A DNA stretch of 52,844 nt from assembly GCF_002251085.2 (NCBI RefSeq), contig NZ_NOJZ02000017.1, positions 1-52,844 on the forward strand, in the 5' to 3' direction. The stretch's first letter is position 1. Every line of letters begins with the position of its first letter. Position numbers and translations under genes: made by a program. This DNA is from Romboutsia maritimum (GTDB taxonomy: Bacteria > Bacillota > Clostridia > Peptostreptococcales > Peptostreptococcaceae). Below the pieces are notes generated by a model. The model did not search any database and was not told the DNA's origin. It was given only the letters and a program-made list of their open reading frames with translations. Below, piece by piece: positions 51,516 through 52,844 of the stretch.

Positions 51516-51597
51516 TAGGCTCAAATATAAGTTCATCTTTATGTAGACAAAAATCATGTCTACAAATGTCGAATGGATTTATATTTGGGCCTTTTGC
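51516..51597 (+). repeat. Long-hairpin intergenic repeat, copy 9 (most diverged)
   Basis: Begins 13 bases after a stop codon. Outer AGGCTCAAATATAA pairs with TTATATTTGGGCCT; inner TGTAGAC pairs with GTCTACA. Compared with the TGCAGGC/GCCTGCA of other copies, two positions changed on both strands, so base pairing is kept. Strong covariation evidence. Confidence 0.85.
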
Positions 51598-51740
51598 TTG
51601 TTATAGGGTGCGTAGCCTGGATGTTTATTTTGCATAATTTATATATTTTTGAATTTGAAAAATAACACAAATAGACAAAATGTTTAAATTATTTACAAAA
51701 ATATCCATTTGTGTTAATATGAAGTGTAAATTTGTCTTTA

Positions 51741-51775
51741 AAAAAGGCGTTAACTAATTCATGTTGATGCTTTTT
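51741..51775 (+). terminator. Terminator-like hairpin in front of the chemotaxis receptor
   Basis: AAAAAGGCGTTAAC (51741-51754) pairs with GTTGATGCTTTTT (51763-51775) with one bulged G, around TAATTCAT. It ends in T's only 40 bases before the next start codon. It either ends transcription from upstream or attenuates the receptor transcript. The remainder of 51598-51814 holds AT-rich DNA with no gene. Confidence 0.55.
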
Positions 51776-51814
51776 ATTCAGTGTAAAAAAATAATAAAAG
51801 GAGATAAATCAAAA

Positions 51815-52844
51815 ATGAAATTTAAACTAAGACGTAAAGGTGAAGGCAAAAATAAAAGTATAAAAACTGAACTTACTTTAACAATTGTATTTTTTGCAGT
51901 TTTTTGTTGTTTATTTTTAGGAGCAATTACAAGTTATTTAAATTATAAGAGTTCTAATAACGTTTTATCAAAGACAGTTGTAGAAACTACTAAACAAGCT
52001 GCTAAAACTGTTTCTCAAAAAATTATAAATGTTCAAAATGCAGCAATTCAAACAGGTATTATAAAAGAAATTTCAGATCCTAAGATAAGTAAAGAAGAAA
52101 AACAGAGTATTATAAGTAGACAGGAAAAGCTATATGGATTATCAATAGGTCAAATTATGGATGTAAATGGTAAAGAGCTTTTTAGTGGAAAAGATTATTC
52201 TGGTAGAGACTATTTTAAAATCTCTATGTCAGGAAAAGTATATCTGAGTAGTCCTGTACTTAGTAAAGTAACAGGACAACTTACCCTTGTAGTTTCAGCA
52301 CCTATTTGGGAAAATGGAGTACAAGGTGGCAAAATAATAGGGGTTGTAACTTTTGATCCAGATAAAGATTTATTAAATGAGATTGTTGCTGATATAAAAA
52401 TAGGTGAAAAAAGTTATGCCTATCTTTTAAATAATGAAGGAACAACAATTGCTCATAAGAATACTAGCCTTATTAATGAAGAAAATACTATAAAACAATC
52501 AGAAACAAATAAAAGCTTAGTACCTTTTGCTGAGGCAGATAAAAAGCTTATATCAGGACAAGCAGGATGTGCTGATGTAGAATCAAATGGACAAGGTTGG
52601 GTTTTAGGATATGCTCCAGTAGAAAACAGTAATGGTTGGGGTGTAGGTGTAATGGTAAACAAGGATGATTTCCTTGGTGAGATGTATACTTCAATTATAA
52701 CTACAATTATATTAGCTATAGTATTTACAATATTAGCATTTATTGTAGCAATGAGGCTTTCTAATAAAATAGGAAACCCATTAAAAGAGTGTAGTGAAAG
52801 ATTAAAAAAATTAGCTGAAGGTGATTTAAATTCAGAAACTACAA
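51815..52844 (+). CDS. Methyl-accepting chemotaxis protein, 3' truncated by window end
   Basis: 343 residues are visible from ATG 51815 (AAAGGAG upstream). Basic N-terminus, TM1 at about 28-48, then a dCache-type outside sensor of about 235 residues (ISRQEKLYGLSIGQIMDVNG, KDYSGRDYFKISMSGKVYLS, VSAPIWENG, IIGVVTFDPD, YAYLLNNEGTTIAHKN), TM2 at about 289-311, and the start of a HAMP domain (NKIGNPLKECSERLKKLAEGDL). The methylation helices and signalling tip lie beyond the window. dCache sensors of the YGLSIGQI / GRDYF type often bind amino acids or other small carboxylates. It would signal through CheA/CheW to the flagellar motor. Coding continues past the edge. Confidence 0.93.
   Translation, partial: MKFKLRRKGEGKNKSIKTELTLTIVFFAVFCCLFLGAITSYLNYKSSNNVLSKTVVETTKQAAKTVSQKIINVQNAAIQTGIIKEISDPKISKEEKQSIISRQEKLYGLSIGQIMDVNGKELFSGKDYSGRDYFKISMSGKVYLSSPVLSKVTGQLTLVVSAPIWENGVQGGKIIGVVTFDPDKDLLNEIVADIKIGEKSYAYLLNNEGTTIAHKNTSLINEENTIKQSETNKSLVPFAEADKKLISGQAGCADVESNGQGWVLGYAPVENSNGWGVGVMVNKDDFLGEMYTSIITTIILAIVFTILAFIVAMRLSNKIGNPLKECSERLKKLAEGDLNSETT

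Noticed and set aside
51598..51814. Cyclic di-GMP riboswitch before the chemotaxis receptor
   Set aside because: The conserved GEMM core sequences are not present; only a simple hairpin is seen.
1..52844. CRISPR arrays, rRNA and tRNA genes
   Set aside because: No regularly spaced direct repeats, cloverleaf-forming GC-rich segments or rRNA-like conserved sequences were noticed; a tRNAscan-SE and CRISPR finder run would settle this.

Overview
The window is very AT-rich DNA with compact, mostly plus-strand operons, Firmicute-type ribosome binding sites and several clostridial gene families (hybrid-cluster protein, Cwl-type amidase, PadR/HAAS pair, YdbS/YdbT-like pair). A full-length cholesterol-dependent cytolysin with the canonical undecapeptide at 36425-37933 points to a cytolysin-producing clostridium. 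Paeniclostridium (Clostridium) sordellii or a close Peptostreptococcaceae relative is my best inference. No rRNA, tRNA, transposase or CRISPR array was seen.

Layout. 1-183: tail of a broken gene. 0.24-3.2 kb: nitrosative/redox unit of an unknown protein, a DUF1858 redox-disulfide protein and hcp, with two identical-geometry CRP/FNR-type palindromes. 3.3-7.6 kb: methyltransferase, FmdE-like protein and a complete FecBCD-type metal-chelate ABC importer. 8.1-11.3 kb: cell-wall amidase, a brnQ transporter behind a well-formed leader-peptide attenuator, and a lipoprotein. 11.4-24.4 kb: surface polysaccharide locus with a triple-domain GT2 protein, nucleotide-sugar dehydrogenase, two more glycosyltransferases, DegT aminotransferase, WbqC, a PLP-fold protein, GNAT and the four dTDP-rhamnose genes. 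24.6-33.4 kb: HEPN-like protein, DUF4163/DUF3298 protein, a NiCo-riboswitch-controlled cation efflux gene, PadR/HAAS pair with an operator array, YdbS/YdbT-like PH-domain proteins, membrane/lipoproteins and a DUF2812 gene split by an in-frame stop. 33.6-38.4 kb: an AAA ATPase/TOPRIM pair (candidate defence system), an unknown helical protein and the cytolysin. 38.7-43.2 kb: two ArsR-controlled arsenic modules sharing one operator type. 43.4-46.3 kb: flavodoxin, small membrane proteins, an HTH/DUF2975 module and gene remnants. 46.4-51.5 kb: two-component system plus ABC exporter. 51.8 kb to the end: a chemotaxis receptor cut by the window edge.

Two cross-cutting structures stand out. First, a family of long imperfect-palindrome repeats (eight copies plus one half copy) begins within about 20 bases of a stop codon at all eight full or short copies, and shows compensatory base changes in its stems. 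Second, there is unusually rich RNA-level and operator control: the brnQ attenuator with mutually exclusive helices, the NiCo riboswitch with an overlapping terminator, three PadR operators, and four ATCAA-N6-TTGAT operators across the arsenic region.
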